64,000 nt of DNA from an uncultured Gemmatimonadota bacterium (GCA_903910555.1 CAIVZZ010000031.1:1-64000); one strand, 5' to 3'. Counted from the stretch's first letter, positions 44,584 to 55,335 are shown. Numbers and translations are program-made. Notes: generated from the sequence alone by a model not told the origin.

Positions 44584-45162
44584 GTGAGCGATCGCCCAGA
44601 TCCGGTTGGCGTGGTGATCATCGGCGCCGGCGCGGGAACGCGGTTCGGTGGACCGAAAGCCGAAGCAACGCTCGCTGACGGACGCCGATTTCTCGACGCG
44701 ATCGTCGAGACGGCAAAGAGCGCCGGACTCGATCCGATTATTGCGGTGCTGCCACCCGGTGTCGTTGCGCCTGCCGGTGTGCGAGTCGTGGTGAACTCGA
44801 ATCCGAAATCAGAACAGATTGTGAGCGCGCGGCTTGGCCTCGCGCAGCTGACGAACGCGCCGCTGACATCGGCTATGCTGTGGCCGGTCGATCATCCGTT
44901 CGTCACTCTGGCGAGTGTGCTCGCGATCCTCGATACGGCGCGGACTTCGGGCGCGCACATCGTCGTGCCGGTGCACGAATCACACCGCGGCCACCCCACC
45001 TGGTTTCATCGAGATACGTGGCGTGAGCTCATGACCACTCCGGACGGCGGCGCGCGCGCGGTGATTCGCGGCGATCCATCGCGCGTGCGTGAAGTCCCGG
45101 TGAATGATCACGGCGTGCTGCGCGACATCGACACGCGCGCGGATCTCGAGAGCGCTGGCTAG
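44584..45162 (+). CDS. MocA-like molybdenum cofactor nucleotidyltransferase
   Basis: The 192-residue protein (GTG start) has the MobA/MocA signature VIIGAGAGTRFGGPKAEATL, WPVDHPFVTLASV and HRGHPTWFHRDTWRELM. MocA attaches CMP to molybdopterin, giving the MCD cofactor used by PaoABC-type hydroxylases. Position directly after the FAD subunit gene supports this over the GMP-adding MobA. Length is normal. Confidence 0.88.
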   Translation: MSDRPDPVGVVIIGAGAGTRFGGPKAEATLADGRRFLDAIVETAKSAGLDPIIAVLPPGVVAPAGVRVVVNSNPKSEQIVSARLGLAQLTNAPLTSAMLWPVDHPFVTLASVLAILDTARTSGAHIVVPVHESHRGHPTWFHRDTWRELMTTPDGGARAVIRGDPSRVREVPVNDHGVLRDIDTRADLESAG

Positions 45163-45201
45163 GTAGTTCCGAGCGTCAGCGTCGTTCTGGCTGCGACGTG
45201 C

Positions 45202-45759
45202 CTACTGCGGCCAGAACCAACCGAAAACGGCACCGGTCGTCAGGCCGCATGCGAGACCATCGGCACACTGCAGCACCCAGCTCTTCCACGGACGACTGAA
45301 CCAAATGGATAAGGGCGCGGCGCCGAGCATGAGCGGCATTGTCGCGACGATCGAGACAACGCGGAAGACTTTTATGAATGGTGCGCCGTCTTTGAGTCCC
45401 GAGATCGTTGCGATGTATGCCGCGAGCGTCGCGATGATCGCGAAGAAGATGAAATGTTGCACAAGCGGAAGCGTGAGTCGTGGCGCGCCGGTTTTTCCGA
45501 TCACGACGTAGCCGACGGGACCGCGCGCGAGTTGCGCGGCGACGTCGGCACGCGCGGTGAGCGCGCCGCGAGGACCGCGATATGGAAACGAGTAAATCCC
45601 TGGCGGCGGCGGATCGCGCCGCAGCGCGGCGAGAAGATCCGGCTCGGTCGAGAGCCGACGATGTTCGCGCGAATGGAACGGGAGCACTCCCCACACCAGG
45701 ACGGAGATCAGGAGGCACGCTGCGCTCGAGATCAAAGTCGGCAACCAGAGTTCTTTCAT
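45202..45759 (-). CDS. Hypothetical four-helix membrane protein
   Basis: ATG 45759 (MKELWLPTLISSAACLLISV) gives 185 residues; a TTG at 45798 would extend it into the repeat-bearing promoter region. Hydrophobic segments lie at about 5-25, 105-125, 135-155 and 165-180. Between the first two is a soluble loop with RRDPPPPGIYSFPYRG and GPVGYVVIGKTGAPRLT. No family is recognised with certainty. It stands alone and is divergent from the suf operon. Confidence 0.72.
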   Translation of the reverse strand: MKELWLPTLISSAACLLISVLVWGVLPFHSREHRRLSTEPDLLAALRRDPPPPGIYSFPYRGPRGALTARADVAAQLARGPVGYVVIGKTGAPRLTLPLVQHFIFFAIIATLAAYIATISGLKDGAPFIKVFRVVSIVATMPLMLGAAPLSIWFSRPWKSWVLQCADGLACGLTTGAVFGWFWPQ

Positions 45760-45794
45760 ATGGTGTAGGACGACCAACGGCTGCAAAGGACTCA

Positions 45795-45851
45795 GCAAAC
45801 ATATAACTCATTATGTAGCAATGTTTACGTACAGATTGCAAACATATGTTT
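45795..45851. promoter_or_regulatory. Repeated gcaaacatat element with a 12-bp palindrome
   Basis: GCAAACATAT occurs at 45795-45804 and again at 45838-45847, 43 bases apart (about four helix turns). The second copy is part of the perfect palindrome AAACATATGTTT (45840-45851). The whole stretch is AT-rich and lies between the membrane protein and sufB. This arrangement is typical of an operator pair. Confidence 0.5.
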
Positions 45852-45936
45852 CTTACAGTTTTGCGCCATTCCAAGCCATTCCACCTTCAGCTCTGCCCGC
45901 GCACCACTTTCCCCCGCACAAATGCCGGGAATTTCG

Positions 45937-45995
45937 TTGACGATTCATTTAAGTCGAGTAGTTTTATCAACATAAGACTCGCATGCGTCCGAGTC
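45937..45995 (+). promoter_or_regulatory. Candidate suf promoter and leader hairpin
   Basis: TTGACG (45937-45942) is followed 16 bases later by TAGTTT (45959-45964). Downstream, GACTCG (45976-45981) and CGAGTC (45990-45995) form an inverted repeat about 20 bases before the sufB ATG. It may be a regulator site or a leader hairpin. The remaining part of the 45760-46016 gap shows nothing else. Confidence 0.4.
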
Positions 45996-46016
45996 GGCTT
46001 TTAAAGAGAGAGCAGT

Positions 46017-47450
<1,434 letters not shown>

Positions 47451-47470
47451 TGAGTTGGTTTCTGTAAAAA

Positions 47471-47512
47471 CTCAGCACTCACCACTGGCCACTCACAACT
47501 CACAACTGGTTT
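47471..47512 (+). repeat. Period-7 tandem repeat between sufB and sufC
   Basis: Six seven-base units: ctcagca, ctcacca, ctggcca, ctcacaa, ctcacaa, ctggttt. It fills most of the intergenic spacer of an otherwise tightly packed operon. An agttggt pair (47441-47447, 47453-47459) lies just before it. Confidence 0.75.
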
Positions 47513-47522
47513 TAGCTTTTAT

Positions 47523-48269
47523 ATGCTGACGATCGATAATCTCCACGCCACGGCCGGCGACAAAGAAATCCTCAAGGGAATTTCACTCACCGTAAACGCC
47601 GGCGAAGTCCACGCCATCATGGGTCCGAACGGCTCGGGAAAGAGCACGCTCGCGCAAATCATCGCCGGCCACCCGGGCTACACGGTGACTTCGGGCTCGG
47701 TGACATACGAAGGAAGAGATCTGCTCGCACTCCAGGCCGAAGAGCGCGCGCAGGCCGGCGTCTTTCTCGCCTTTCAGTATCCGATCGAAATTCCCGGCGT
47801 GACCAACGCCTATTTCTTCCGCACGGCATACAACGAAGTCCGTAAAGCGAACGGCAAAGAAGAGCTCGATCCGATCGAGTTCCTCGATCTCATGGAGACG
47901 AAGCTCAAACTCGTCGAGATGGATCCCGCGATGCTCCACCGCTCGGTGAACGCCGGTTTCTCGGGCGGCGAAAAAAAGCGCAACGAGATTTTACAGATGG
48001 CAGTCCTCGAGCCGAAACTCGCGATTCTCGATGAAACAGACTCGGGGCTCGACATCGACGCGCTGCGCGTCGTCGCCGGCGGCGTGAACGCACTGCGCCG
48101 CCCGGACAACGCTGCGATCGTCGTCACGCACTATCAGCGCCTGCTGAACTACATCGTACCCGACTTCGTGCACGTCCTCGCCAACGGAAGGATCGTGAAA
48201 TCCGGCGGCAAGGAACTGGCGCTCGAACTTGAAGCGCGCGGATACGATTGGGTGTTGGAAGCGGCATGA
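47523..48269 (+). CDS. sufC: Fe-S assembly ATPase SufC
   Basis: The 248-residue ABC-type ATPase has Walker [10 protein letters not shown] (34-42), the signature [12 protein letters not shown], Walker [13 protein letters not shown] and the switch His in VVTHYQRLL. It has the SufC-specific [10 protein letters not shown] segment. It powers SufBC2D. SufD begins at its stop codon (ATGA). Confidence 0.98.
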   Translation: MLTIDNLHATAGDKEILKGISLTVNAGEVHAIMGPNGSGKSTLAQIIAGHPGYTVTSGSVTYEGRDLLALQAEERAQAGVFLAFQYPIEIPGVTNAYFFRTAYNEVRKANGKEELDPIEFLDLMETKLKLVEMDPAMLHRSVNAGFSGGEKKRNEILQMAVLEPKLAILDETDSGLDIDALRVVAGGVNALRRPDNAAIVVTHYQRLLNYIVPDFVHVLANGRIVKSGGKELALELEARGYDWVLEAA

Positions 48270-49603
48270 CCTCGGCAACTAAAGCGACAAGCGACGGATA
48301 CGAACAGGCATTCTCCGCGCTGCGCAGCAGCGGCGGGCCGTCATGGCTTCCAGCGCTGCGCCGCGAAGCGATGGACAGGTTCAACGCGCTCGGATTTCCT
48401 ACCACTCGAAACGAAGACTGGCATTTCACGAGCGTAACGCCGATTGCGGAGCGCGTGTTCAAGATCGCACCCACGCGCAGCGGTCCGGCCACTCTGAGCC
48501 CGGCGGATGTCGCGACGGCGGCGATAGGCGACCCGGACTGGCATCGCCTCGTGTTCGTGAATGGACGGTTCGAAGCATCGCTTTCCGCGTTCGCCGGGCT
48601 TCCCGCAGAAGTGCGCGTAACCACGCTCGCCGACGCGCTGAAAGAGACGCCGGAGTTTGTGGCGGAGCACCTGGGCAAGCTCGCAAAGAGTGAAGGGCAG
48701 ACGTTCACCGCGTTCAACACGGCATTCGCACAGGACGGCGTGGTGATTCACGTTCCCGGCGGAGAAGTGGTCGAAGCGCCGGTGCACATCGTGCACATCG
48801 CCGACGTTCACGCCGCAGGCGCCGGGATCCATCCGCGTCTGCTCGTAGTCGCGGAACCGCTGTCGCAGCTGACGATCGTCGAGAGCTTCGTGTGCACAGG
48901 TTCGCCCGGGGCCGCGTATCTCACCAACGCCGTCGCAGAAATCGAAGTCGGAAACGGTGCGCGAGTCAATCATTACAAGATCCAGCGTGAGAGCACCGAC
49001 GCATATCATGTCGGCACCACGCAGGTCAGGCAGGGTCGCGACTCGATGTATCACTCGTTCGCGTATGCATCTGGCGCCGCAATTTCGCGGACGAATATCT
49101 ACACGCAGCTCGCCGGCGAGAACGCGGAGACGCGGCTCAACGGTTTGTATCTGATCGACGGCACGCAGCACGCGGATCACCAGACGTTTGTCGAGCATCT
49201 CGCGCCGGCATGTGCGAGCCGCGAACTGTACAAGGGAATCCTCGACGGCAGTTCGCACGGCGTCTTCAATGGCAAAGTGTATGTCGACCCGATCGCGCAG
49301 AAGACCGACGGCAAGCAGACCAATCACGCGCTGCTGCTGTCGGATCAGGCGCGCGTCGATACCAAGCCGCAGCTCGAAATTTTCGCAGACGACGTGAAGT
49401 GCACGCATGGCGCGACCGTCGGCAGGCTCGACGAGGCAGCGCTCTTCTACATGAAGAGCCGCGGCTTGGGCGCGGACGGCGCGCGCGCCTTGCTCACCTA
49501 TGCGTTCGCGGCCGAGGTACTCGAAACGATCGAAGTCGATCAGCTCCGAGAGGGGCTCGAGGCACTCGCCTTTGCGCGATTTACGCACGGCGAGCAGCGC
49601 TAA
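48266..49603 (+). CDS. sufD: Fe-S assembly scaffold subunit SufD
   Basis: ATG 48266 overlaps the sufC stop, giving 445 residues. SufD marks: [14 protein letters not shown] at the N-terminus, [17 protein letters not shown], and near the C-terminus [20 protein letters not shown] with the conserved His, then FYMKSRGLG and [15 protein letters not shown]. It pairs with SufB in the scaffold. Confidence 0.96.
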   Translation: MTSATKATSDGYEQAFSALRSSGGPSWLPALRREAMDRFNALGFPTTRNEDWHFTSVTPIAERVFKIAPTRSGPATLSPADVATAAIGDPDWHRLVFVNGRFEASLSAFAGLPAEVRVTTLADALKETPEFVAEHLGKLAKSEGQTFTAFNTAFAQDGVVIHVPGGEVVEAPVHIVHIADVHAAGAGIHPRLLVVAEPLSQLTIVESFVCTGSPGAAYLTNAVAEIEVGNGARVNHYKIQRESTDAYHVGTTQVRQGRDSMYHSFAYASGAAISRTNIYTQLAGENAETRLNGLYLIDGTQHADHQTFVEHLAPACASRELYKGILDGSSHGVFNGKVYVDPIAQKTDGKQTNHALLLSDQARVDTKPQLEIFADDVKCTHGATVGRLDEAALFYMKSRGLGADGARALLTYAFAAEVLETIEVDQLREGLEALAFARFTHGEQR

Positions 49604-49619
49604 CGTGGTACAGGCTCCG

Positions 49620-50048
49620 ATGAGCAGCGAGCTGGAAGAGCTCTATCAGAGCATTATTCTCGATCACAATCGCAGGCCGCAGAATTTTCGCGTGATGGCC
49701 GAGTCGAGCGCGCATGCGGAAGGCGTGAACCCGATGTGCGGCGATCAGCTGACCGTGTGGCTCAAGATGAACGGCGATGTTGTCGAGGACGTTTCGTTTC
49801 AGGGATCCGGATGTGCGATCTCGAAGGCGAGCGCGAGCCTGATGACGCAGAGCGTGAAGGGAAAGAGCCGTGCGGAAGCCGAGAAGATATTTGATGCGTT
49901 TCACGGCCTCGTTACGGGCCACGGCGGCGGCGAGGAACTCGGCAAGTTGAAAGCGTTCTCCGGCGTGGCGCGATTTCCGCTGCGCGTGAAGTGCGCGACG
50001 CTGGCGTGGCATGCGATGAAGTCGGCGCTTGCGACGCGTGAAGGTTGA
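49620..50048 (+). CDS. sufU: SufU zinc-dependent sulfurtransferase
   Basis: ATG 49620 gives 142 residues. SufU/IscU-like residues are present: LYQSIILDHNRRPQNF, NPMCGDQLTVW (Cys and Asp ligands), GSGCAISKASASLM and RVKCATLAWHAM. SufU accepts sulfur from SufS. Order here is B-C-D-U-Rieske-S. Confidence 0.94.
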   Translation: MSSELEELYQSIILDHNRRPQNFRVMAESSAHAEGVNPMCGDQLTVWLKMNGDVVEDVSFQGSGCAISKASASLMTQSVKGKSRAEAEKIFDAFHGLVTGHGGGEELGKLKAFSGVARFPLRVKCATLAWHAMKSALATREG

Positions 50049-50064
50049 GGAGCCTTCCGTCTCG

Positions 50065-50391
50065 ATGCAAAAGTTTGAGCGCCTGACCGACGCCACGCTC
50101 GCATCGGGCGAACTGCGCGCCGAGCGGCTGTCCGATGGAACTCCGATATGTGTTGGCAACGCCGACGGCCAGCTGTTTGCGGTCCGCAATGAATGCCCGC
50201 ACTCGGCGTTCCCGCTTTCCAGTGGAACGCTGCTGCCCGGAGCGCGGCTTGAGTGTGGCTGGCATGGTGCGCAATTCGATTGCCGCACAGGTGCGGTGCT
50301 CGAGGGGCCGGCCGACGACCCGCTTATTCGCTATGACGTTCATGTCGCAGACGGCGGCGTCTTTGTAAGCACCGAGACGATTAGCGGATGA
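50065..50391 (+). CDS. Rieske-type [2Fe-2S] ferredoxin in the suf operon
   Basis: ATG 50065 gives 108 residues. Rieske ligands: ECPHSAFPL (Cys, His) and ECGWHGAQFDCRTG (Cys, His). It resembles the ferredoxin components of non-haem oxygenases and the Rieske proteins found in some suf operons. It may deliver electrons during cluster assembly. It overlaps sufS by four bases. An earlier GTG (50038) inside sufU is possible. Confidence 0.92.
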   Translation: MQKFERLTDATLASGELRAERLSDGTPICVGNADGQLFAVRNECPHSAFPLSSGTLLPGARLECGWHGAQFDCRTGAVLEGPADDPLIRYDVHVADGGVFVSTETISG

Positions 50392-51611
50392 ATATCAAAG
50401 CGCTGGCGCCGCGTTCCGATTTTCCGCTGCTCGCGGGTGATCCGGCGCTTCGCTACCTCGACTCTGCGGCAACCACACAGAAGCCACAGTCCGTCCTCGA
50501 CGCGATCGGCGGATACTACAAGCGTGAGAATGCCAATCCGCACCGCGGTGCGTACGCGCTTTCGGGTGCGGCGACGGAGGCGTATCAAGGCGCCCGTGAT
50601 TCCATCGCGCGATTTCTGGGCGCGAGCGACCCCGACACGCTGATCTTCACACGCGGGACCACGGAGTCGCTCAATCTGCTTGCGGCCGCGTGGGGCCGGG
50701 CGAATGTGAAGAAGGGCGATCGCATCGTTGTCACCCGGCTCGAACATCACGCGAACTTCGTGCCGTGGCAGCAGCTCGCGGTCGCGGTCGGCGCGGAATT
50801 CAAGATCTGCGAACTCACCTCTGCAGGCGAGATCGATCTCGCGAACCTGAACGAGCTCGTGACGCCGAACACGAAAGTCGTCGCGTTCGGTCATGTCTCG
50901 AACGCGATCGGCACCGTGAATCCCGTTGCGGATATTGTCGCAATCGCGCATCGCGCCGGCGCACTCGCGCTGTGCGATGGCGCGCAGGGCGCGCCGCATA
51001 TCACGGTTGGATTCGATTCACTCGGAGTGGACGCGTACGCATTCAGCGGGCACAAAATGCTTGGGCCGATGGGAATCGGCGGCTTGATCGCGAAGCGCGA
51101 TCTGCTCGAAGACATGCCGCCGTATCAGATGGGCGGCGACATGATCGCGCTTGTTGGAGACAACGCGACGACCTGGAATGTGCTGCCGCACAAGTTCGAG
51201 GCCGGCACGCCGAACGTCGAAGGCGCGGTCGGGCTCGCCGCCGGTGTCGCATATCTCGAGGCGCTCGGAATGGATCGCGTGTACGCGCATGAAAGTGCGC
51301 TCGTGCAGTACGCCACGGAACAGTTCGCGTCGATCGAGGATGTCGTTGTGTTGGGACCGCCGCCGGAGCGCCGCGGCGGCGTGGTGAGTTTCACGCTTCG
51401 CGATGTGCATCCGCATGATCTCTCGCAGCTGCTCGATGCCGAACACATCGCCGTCCGCGCCGGACATCACTGCGCGCAGCCGCTCATGCGCTCGCTCGGC
51501 GTGAATGCAACGACGCGCGCGAGCTTTTATGTGTACAACGATTCGAGCGATGTTGACGCGCTGGTGGGCGCCGTCGCTCGAGTCAGGGAAAGGTTTGCCG
51601 TAGCACTGTAG
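50388..51611 (+). CDS. sufS: Cysteine desulfurase SufS
   Basis: The 407-residue PLP enzyme has DSAATTQKP, RGTTESLNLLA, CDGAQGAPH, the PLP lysine in FSGHKMLGPMGIGG and the active-site cysteine in VRAGHHCAQPLMRSLG. It releases sulfur from cysteine to SufU. It closes the suf operon. Confidence 0.97.
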   Translation: MNIKALAPRSDFPLLAGDPALRYLDSAATTQKPQSVLDAIGGYYKRENANPHRGAYALSGAATEAYQGARDSIARFLGASDPDTLIFTRGTTESLNLLAAAWGRANVKKGDRIVVTRLEHHANFVPWQQLAVAVGAEFKICELTSAGEIDLANLNELVTPNTKVVAFGHVSNAIGTVNPVADIVAIAHRAGALALCDGAQGAPHITVGFDSLGVDAYAFSGHKMLGPMGIGGLIAKRDLLEDMPPYQMGGDMIALVGDNATTWNVLPHKFEAGTPNVEGAVGLAAGVAYLEALGMDRVYAHESALVQYATEQFASIEDVVVLGPPPERRGGVVSFTLRDVHPHDLSQLLDAEHIAVRAGHHCAQPLMRSLGVNATTRASFYVYNDSSDVDALVGAVARVRERFAVAL

Positions 51612-51651
51612 GAATTTTGCAGCGATCACTATTTGTCTCGCACTCATCACC

Positions 51652-52113
51652 ATGACTGCCACTGACGATCTGATCCGCGAACTCGAACGCACCCGCGACG
51701 AGACCATTCGCTATTTCGACCTCGCCGACACCGATCTGGCGCGCCCGTACGCGCCCGGCAAATGGTCGGTGCGATTTCTGCTCAACCATCTGACCGACGC
51801 CGAGATCGTTCTCAACGAACGCCTCCGCCGGGCAATCAGCGAACCCGGGACGGTGATCTGGTTTTTCGATCAGGACCATTGGGCAAAGGCGCTCGACTAT
51901 CGGACGCGTTCGCTCGAAACACTGAAGCCGGTGTTCACCGCGCTGCGTGCCTCGATGATCGATCTCGTGCGGCGGCACTACGAGAGCGATGGCGCGCGCG
52001 AGTTCGTACATAGCAGGAGCGGACTAAACACGATCAAGAGTGAGTTTGACCACGTGGCGTCACACAACGAGGGCCATCTCGCGCAGATCCGGAAGGCGCT
52101 CGAAACTACTTGA
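51652..52113 (+). CDS. DinB-family four-helix-bundle protein
   Basis: The 153-residue protein has metal-ligand histidines typical of DinB/YfiT proteins: LLNHLTDAE, then EFDHVASHNEGHLAQI. KWSVRFLLNHLTDAEI is characteristic. Members are often thiol transferases that use bacillithiol or mycothiol; substrate unknown here. It is separated from sufS by 40 bases and may be read from the same transcript. Confidence 0.88.
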   Translation: MTATDDLIRELERTRDETIRYFDLADTDLARPYAPGKWSVRFLLNHLTDAEIVLNERLRRAISEPGTVIWFFDQDHWAKALDYRTRSLETLKPVFTALRASMIDLVRRHYESDGAREFVHSRSGLNTIKSEFDHVASHNEGHLAQIRKALETT

Positions 52114-52173
52114 GCACCGCGATCAGCTTTCTTCAATGACCGAGTGGCACGACGACTGCGATCGTGAATTTGA

Positions 52174-52213
52174 GACAAAGGCGACGTGACAGATCTGTCA
52201 CGTCGCCTTTGTC
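52174..52213. terminator. Perfect 40-bp palindrome between convergent genes
   Basis: Arms 52174-52193 and 52194-52213 are exact reverse complements without a loop, centred on agatct. The outer ends read gacaaagg and cctttgtc. It lies between dinB and the M28 gene, so a two-way terminator is the plain reading, although the T-tracts are broken. The rest of the 52114-52273 gap holds nothing else. Confidence 0.6.
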
Positions 52214-52273
52214 TTGCCGCTTGAGCTTACAGCTATCGTCTGACGTCGGGCAGTTTCAAAGCTTCCAACTCAT

Positions 52274-54076
52274 CTACTGCTGACAGCGAGCAAACGGACT
52301 ATCCGGCTTCGCCTTGTCGACCAGCACGCGATGATCGAGGTTCCCGACCTTCATCGCGATATCGAACACCAGCTTGTCGACGCGTGCCATGTGCTCGTAC
52401 TGGATGTACTCCGCCTCGTCCGTCACCTGGTGATAATCAGCGTGCCCGCCCGTCGTGAAGAAAATCACCGGAATTCCGTAGCGCGCGTAGTTCGCATGAT
52501 CGCTGCGGCAATAGATATTCTGCACGTGCCCGTTCGCATCCATCGAATAATCGAACTTGAACGGCATTGGCTGCGCGGCACTGACCTGCTCCGCGATATC
52601 GCCGAGTTCAGTCGAGAGGCGGCGCGATCCGACGAGCTGGAGATAATTCTCCGCGCCAAACAACTCGACGTCTTCCTTGTTCTTGCCGGTCACGTCCGTA
52701 GCCGCACCGCGACCGACCATATCGAGGTTGAGATCCGCGACGACAGATCCGAGCGGCACCGTCGGATGATTCGTCCAAAACTGCGACCCCCACAGTCCCT
52801 TCTCTTCACCAGTCTGCCAGATGAAAATCAGCGACCGCTTCGGCTTCACCGGTCCCTTCGCGAACGCTTCGGCAATCTCGAGAATCGAAACCGATCCTGT
52901 GCCGTCGTCATCGGCGCCGTTGCTGATCGAATCCAGTCGCGCCGGATAAATCTTGCGCAGCGAATCCTTCAGCGCGTTGATGCGCACCCACTGCTCCGGT
53001 GTCGGCGGCAGCGCGCCGCGCGAGTCCGCGCCCTCTACGCGCGCCACAATATTGTACGCCTTCAGTGAGTCGTGCTCGACCGGCGGATTCGCATTCGCCA
53101 TTCCGATATGATCGGAATGCGCGCCGATCACGATGTATTCGTTCTTGAGCTTCGGATCGGTGCCCGGCAGAATCGCGACGACGCTGCGTGTGGGCTCCGC
53201 GATATTTTCCGTCTTCACATCGATCGTCACTGAACCGCCCTTCTCGCCGCGCATGGCGCTCGCGACCGGCTTGCCCAACATTGCTGTCGCGACGGCAGGC
53301 GAAACTGTGACTGCCAGCGGAGCTGCTCCACCTGCGCCACCACGTCCGCCGGCCGCGCCTGCGGGCGCCGGGTTCGCCGCGGCGTACGCGGTGCGTCCGT
53401 CATTCTGAACGGTGTCGTTGAGCACATACTGCAAACGCGGAGCCGTGATCGTCGCACTCACGGTCACGATCGCCGCTGCGCCCGCGAGCGGATTGTTCGC
53501 CGCGCCACCGCGACCACCACCGAATCCGCCGCGACCACCACCGCCCGCGCCGGCCATCATCACGACGATCTTGCCGCGCGCATCATCCGCGCTCAGTGCG
53601 TTGACCGTATCACCGAGCGTACCGCCAAAAACCACGTCGCCCGTCGCGTTACGATCCGCCGCGCCGGCGGCGCTGAAGTCTGCGCCGAGATGGAAGGTCT
53701 TTCCACCAGCGGTGATCGTCGATGTCGCCAGCGCAACACGCGCGGTGACTGGCATCGACTGGAAATAACTCCCCTTGTCACCGGCTGGAATGAGACCAAG
53801 CCGCTTCACCTCGCGCTCGATGTACGAAGTCGCGCGAATCAAATCGGGCGTGCCGGCTTCGCGGCCGCGCATCGAATCGGCGGCGTAGATGTAGAGCCGC
53901 GTCATGAGGTCACACGCCGTGATCGCGGCGACCGTCGGACCGCCCTGATATGTGAGCGGCATCGTCGCGCCCGGTGTCGTAGCGGGACACTTCTGCTGCG
54001 CGGAAAGCACCGGCGCGGCGAACGGAAATGCAAGCGCGGCGAAAATGCCGGCGCGGAAGATGGATTGCTTTGTCAT
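52274..54076 (-). CDS. Exported M28-family zinc aminopeptidase with PA domain and Gly-rich inserts
   Basis: The 600-residue protein has a signal peptide (IFRAGIFAALAFPFAAP, ending VLSAQ). Zinc ligands: IGAHSDHIG, GADDDGTGSVSILEIAEAF, GEEKGLWGSQF, NLDMVGRG and GGHADYHQVTDE. A protease-associated domain (about 130-270) is interrupted by glycine-rich stretches (GAGGGGRGGFGGGRGG, about 175-190, and AGGRGGAGG, about 242-250). It is expected to release N-terminal residues from peptides outside the cytoplasm. Confidence 0.93.
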   Translation of the reverse strand: MTKQSIFRAGIFAALAFPFAAPVLSAQQKCPATTPGATMPLTYQGGPTVAAITACDLMTRLYIYAADSMRGREAGTPDLIRATSYIEREVKRLGLIPAGDKGSYFQSMPVTARVALATSTITAGGKTFHLGADFSAAGAADRNATGDVVFGGTLGDTVNALSADDARGKIVVMMAGAGGGGRGGFGGGRGGAANNPLAGAAAIVTVSATITAPRLQYVLNDTVQNDGRTAYAAANPAPAGAAGGRGGAGGAAPLAVTVSPAVATAMLGKPVASAMRGEKGGSVTIDVKTENIAEPTRSVVAILPGTDPKLKNEYIVIGAHSDHIGMANANPPVEHDSLKAYNIVARVEGADSRGALPPTPEQWVRINALKDSLRKIYPARLDSISNGADDDGTGSVSILEIAEAFAKGPVKPKRSLIFIWQTGEEKGLWGSQFWTNHPTVPLGSVVADLNLDMVGRGAATDVTGKNKEDVELFGAENYLQLVGSRRLSTELGDIAEQVSAAQPMPFKFDYSMDANGHVQNIYCRSDHANYARYGIPVIFFTTGGHADYHQVTDEAEYIQYEHMARVDKLVFDIAMKVGNLDHRVLVDKAKPDSPFARCQQ

Positions 54077-54109
54077 TTGGATCTCAACCTCAGGTACGTG
54101 AAATAGTTC

Positions 54110-55294
54110 TCAACTCGAGTAATACGCCGCGTTCTCTTCTATATATCCGCTCGTCAGATCACATCCGTACGCTGTCGCCGACGCGCTTCCCGATCCGAGC
54201 GACACGACCAGATCGACGACTTCATCCTTCAATGCCGTGCGCAGCGCCGGCTCGTCGAAATCCAAACGCTCGCCTCCCTTCACCACCGCATGCCCGTTAA
54301 TCCACGCGTCGGTCGTCGTCGCGTTGACGTTCACGTCGAACACTTTCCCTACCGCCATCAACAGTCGCCCGACATTTGGATCCGCGCCGTGCACCATGGT
54401 CTTTACCAGCGGCGAGTTCACCAGCGATTTCGCCACACGGCGCGCGTCGTCTTCACTCGCGGCGCCCTTCACGGTGGTGCGCAACAAATGCTTCGCGCCC
54501 TCGCCGTCGCGCGCGAGTGTCTCGGTCATCTTGATGCAGCCCGCGGTGAGCGTATCGAGAAACGCCTTCTCATCCACGCGCCCGGCAAGGCCATTCGCCA
54601 TGATCGCGCATGTGTCGCTCGTGCTCGTGTCGGTATCGACGCTCAGCATATTGAACGAAACGTGCACCGCCGCGCGAAGCATCCGGTCGAGCGTCGCAGC
54701 ATCGAAGTCGGCGTCGGTGAAGATGTACGCGAGCATCGTCGCCATGTTCGGCTCGATCATCCCCGAACCTTTCGCGACCCAGGTAATGGTCGCATCTCCA
54801 ACACGCGCCGACAGCGCCTTCGCAAAGGTGTCGGTCGTCATGATTCCTTCTGCGCCGACCATCGGATCGGACTGGAGCTGCGCAGCCAGACCGACAATCC
54901 CGCGCTCGATCTTCTCAATCGGCAGCTGCACGCCGATCACACCGGTCGAACTCACCAGCACGCGATCGGCGGTCGAGCCGATTTCTTTCGCCGCGCCCGC
55001 CGCCATACGGCGTGCGTTCGCCAGGCCCGTCGCACCGGTCGCGACGTTGCTGCATTTACTATTTGCGACGATCGCGCGCAGCGTACCGCCCTTGATCGTC
55101 TCACGCCCGAGTACCACAGGCGCGCCCGGGAAATGGTTTCTGGTGAAAACCGCGGCGGCCGCAGCATCTCGCTCGCTCACAAACAACGCGAGATCTTTCG
55201 CGTTCGGCTTCAAACCGCAGTTCGTACTCGTGCAGCGGAATCCGCGCGGGAAAACGGGCGGATTGTCGAATTTCATAGGGGCAGTGTTGGCCAT
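54110..55294 (-). CDS. argJ: Glutamate N-acetyltransferase / amino-acid acetyltransferase ArgJ
   Basis: ATG 55294 gives 394 residues. Marks: STGVIGVQLP (116-125), GSGMIEPNMATMLAY with the self-cleavage/nucleophile Thr186, DTDTSTSDTCAIMANG and GADPNVGRLLMAVG. It moves acetyl from acetylornithine to glutamate in arginine synthesis. No other arginine genes are adjacent. It is divergent from the M42-like gene across 77 bases. Confidence 0.97.
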   Translation of the reverse strand: MANTAPMKFDNPPVFPRGFRCTSTNCGLKPNAKDLALFVSERDAAAAAVFTRNHFPGAPVVLGRETIKGGTLRAIVANSKCSNVATGATGLANARRMAAGAAKEIGSTADRVLVSSTGVIGVQLPIEKIERGIVGLAAQLQSDPMVGAEGIMTTDTFAKALSARVGDATITWVAKGSGMIEPNMATMLAYIFTDADFDAATLDRMLRAAVHVSFNMLSVDTDTSTSDTCAIMANGLAGRVDEKAFLDTLTAGCIKMTETLARDGEGAKHLLRTTVKGAASEDDARRVAKSLVNSPLVKTMVHGADPNVGRLLMAVGKVFDVNVNATTTDAWINGHAVVKGGERLDFDEPALRTALKDEVVDLVVSLGSGSASATAYGCDLTSGYIEENAAYYSS

Positions 55295-55335
55295 TGAGAT
55301 GAGCAAGATACCTTTCGGCTCGCGCCTCGCGCTAC

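Noticed and set aside
48341-49588. Minus-strand open frame of 415 codons
   Set aside because: Antisense to sufD; the translation shows no family features.
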